From: Distichodus sexfasciatus
Taxonomy: Eukaryota > Chordata > Actinopteri > Characiformes > Distichodontidae
Assembly (NCBI GenBank): GCA_032718565.1
Contig: JAVGVS010000180.1
Location: 658,501 to 722,500 of the forward strand
Direction: 5' to 3'
Length of the DNA: 64,000 nt
The position numbers and the translations under genes are program-made. The notes under the pieces are model-generated. The model had not been told where the DNA came from. It did no database searches and was given only the letters and a program-made list of their open reading frames with translations. Below, in pieces: positions 63,815 through 64,000 of this stretch (position 1 is the first letter of the stretch; each line of letters starts with the position of its first letter).

Positions 63815-64000
63815 GGGCAGTTGGTGGCGTAACGGTAGGGTGTTTGCTCCATGATCAGAAGGTCACAGGTTCAAAACCAGGGCTGGTAAAGTTATCAGTG
63901 AGGTACTCATGAGCAAGGTACCATCCCCACGCACTGCTCATGGATGGGTTAAACGCAGAGGTCACATTCGTTATGGTGCACTGTGTGCTGTGGTGTGTGT
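63815..64000 (+). mobile_element. SINE-A copy, cut by window end
   Basis: Full head GGGCAGTTGGTGGCGTAACG, B-box region GGTTCAAAACC, AGTGAGGTACTCATGAGCAA, GGTTAAACGCAGAGGTCACA. The CTGCCCACTGCTCCTTCACG block is partly deleted. The tail continues beyond 64000. Confidence 0.9.

Overview
This is a stretch of vertebrate, almost certainly teleost, nuclear DNA. The evidence is the density of fish-type tRNA-headed SINEs, hAT- and PIF/Harbinger-like miniature elements, solo LTRs, CA/GA/TA microsatellites and AT-rich unique DNA, with no bacterial-style gene packing. The species cannot be read from the sequence. I find no convincing intact protein-coding exon, no functional tRNA or rRNA gene and no CRISPR array. 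The window reads as a gene desert, a large intron or intergenic DNA. The longest open frames fall in simple repeats or across SINEs.

The main content is repeats. (1) A miniature element with GTGACCCTCCACGG ends, called TIR-A here, is present six times, three in each orientation (1-223, 2453-2916, 35148-35759, 38441-39072, 45577-46201, 63180-63686). (2) About sixteen copies or fragments of one tRNA-headed SINE (SINE-A) and eleven of a second (SINE-B), plus fragments of a third (SINE-C). (3) Two solo LTRs of one family, each with a perfect 5-bp target duplication (36519-36879 GCAGA; 57731-58111 CACTG). (4) hAT-like elements with 8-bp duplications (5546-6164, 34894-35052, 56683-57225). (5) PIF/Harbinger-like elements with 3-bp duplications. 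One of these sits inside a SINE and carries a broken NAIF1/MSANTD-like Myb/SANT gene (49898-50689). (6) Foldback or inverted structures at 13083-14785, 34850-36345, 42715-43690, 45214-45316 and 49341-49587, and a tandem duplication at 40373-41505. (7) A frameshifted remnant of the C-terminal end of a LINE ORF2 (37330-37585).

Insertion order can be read in several places. A palindrome at 34.85-36.29 kb was invaded on one arm by a hAT element and by TIR-A, and the other arm keeps both empty sites. A Harbinger element split a SINE at 49.8-50.9 kb. A TIR-A copy split an older retroelement-like repeat at 45.4-46.6 kb. Two SINE-B copies stand head-to-tail at 8.5-9.2 kb with three copies of the same target sequence.

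Between the repeats lie unique blocks. Several have the look of vertebrate conserved non-coding elements: dense homeobox- and GATA-like words, even composition and no open frame (near 17.15, 24.5, 25.65, 34.4, 46.8, 48.1, 55.6 and 60.4 kb). Conservation cannot be tested here, so these are candidates only. Functional genes acting together are not visible; any function in this window is more likely regulatory than coding.
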